From Limnohabitans sp. (lineage in GTDB: Bacteria; Pseudomonadota; Gammaproteobacteria; Burkholderiales; Burkholderiaceae_C): 6,341 bases of DNA. The translations under genes were made by a program, and so were the position numbers. The stretch lies in contig VEQI01000207.1 of the NCBI GenBank assembly GCA_018883305.1, forward strand, positions 1 through 6,341. The letters are read 5' to 3'. The notes beneath the pieces are model-generated. The model searched no databases. It worked only from the letters and a program-made list of their open reading frames with translations, and had not been told where the DNA came from. Below, piece by piece: positions 6,034 to 6,341 of the stretch (positions are counted from its first letter, which is position 1; each line of letters begins with the position of its first letter).

Positions 6034-6341
6034 ATGAACACATCTCGCTTGAACCGACGCCTTGTGCTGAAGACCTCTCTCACAAGTCTGGTGGTGCCAG
6101 GCTGGCTGGCTGCCCCAGCACAGTCACAAGTGTTGCCCAAGGCCGCCGGCAACTATCCTGATCAACCCATCCGCTTCGTGTCACCCTTCCCGCCCGGAGG
6201 CGGCAATGACTTCCATGCCCGTCTGGTTGCCAACGAACTGGCCAACGTGACTGGCCAGACAGCCATCGTGGAGAACCGAGGCGGTGCCGGGGGCAACCTC
6301 GGCACCAAATCGGTGGCGGATCTAAAGGGCGATGGCTACAC
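6034..6341 (+). CDS. Second Bug/TctC-family receptor, N-terminal part (cut by window edge)
   Basis: From the ATG at 6034 the frame stays open to the right edge, giving 102 complete codons of an expected roughly 320. The leader has N-R-R-L-V-L-K at residues 7-13, then a moderately hydrophobic stretch and A-P-A (27-29) before Gln30. This resembles a twin-arginine (Tat) signal, unlike the plain Sec leader of the first receptor. The mature start shows YPDQPIRFVSPFPPGGGNDF (41-60), then AR, ENRGGAGGN (80-88) and GDGYT, all family blocks. It differs from the first receptor at many positions, so it is a paralogue and not a recent duplicate. It begins 40 bp after the lyase stop, with no clear ribosome site; TTGCATC (6022-6028) lies just before the ATG. 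It probably continues the rhodanese-lyase unit and would supply its substrate, which is inference. Confidence 0.88.
   Translation, partial: MNTSRLNRRLVLKTSLTSLVVPGWLAAPAQSQVLPKAAGNYPDQPIRFVSPFPPGGGNDFHARLVANELANVTGQTAIVENRGGAGGNLGTKSVADLKGDGY

Overview
The window suggests a high-GC (roughly 60%) beta-proteobacterium, most likely of the order Burkholderiales. Two periplasmic receptors of the Bug/TctC type are typical of that group, and the protein sequences read like Comamonadaceae or Alcaligenaceae. The genus cannot be fixed from the sequence alone. Five genes read left to right and one reads right to left. Two genes are cut by the window edges. There are no RNA genes, insertion sequences or CRISPR arrays.

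Layout: (1) Positions 1-732, minus strand: the N-terminal half of an FAD-dependent glycerol-3-phosphate dehydrogenase (glpD). (2) Positions 733-858: a 126-bp divergent intergenic region with inverted repeats. (3) Positions 859-3056: a two-gene unit, a class III (CaiB/BaiF) CoA-transferase overlapping by ATGA a Bug-type substrate-binding protein with a Sec signal peptide. (4) Positions 3057-3195: an intergenic region with a likely intrinsic terminator and, after it, a 19-bp palindromic site. (5) Positions 3196-5993: a second two-gene unit, an unusual protein with four rhodanese domains overlapping by ATGA a MetC-like PLP-dependent carbon-sulfur lyase. (6) From 6034 to the edge: the start of a second Bug receptor with a Tat-like signal peptide, 40 bp after the lyase.

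Working picture (inference): the first unit would capture an organic acid in the periplasm and activate it as a CoA thioester. The second would cleave C-S bonds in a cysteine-, cystine- or cystathionine-like compound, with the rhodanese protein accepting or handling the released sulfur, and with its own receptor next door. A TNTGCAA-N4/5-TYGCATA element sits about 35-37 nt before the start codon of the first gene in each unit, so the two units may share a regulator. The points most worth a second look are the rhodanese array (one catalytic cysteine in four domains, plus a charged C-terminal tail), its translational coupling to the lyase, the missing phosphate-anchor arginine in the lyase, and the shared palindrome.
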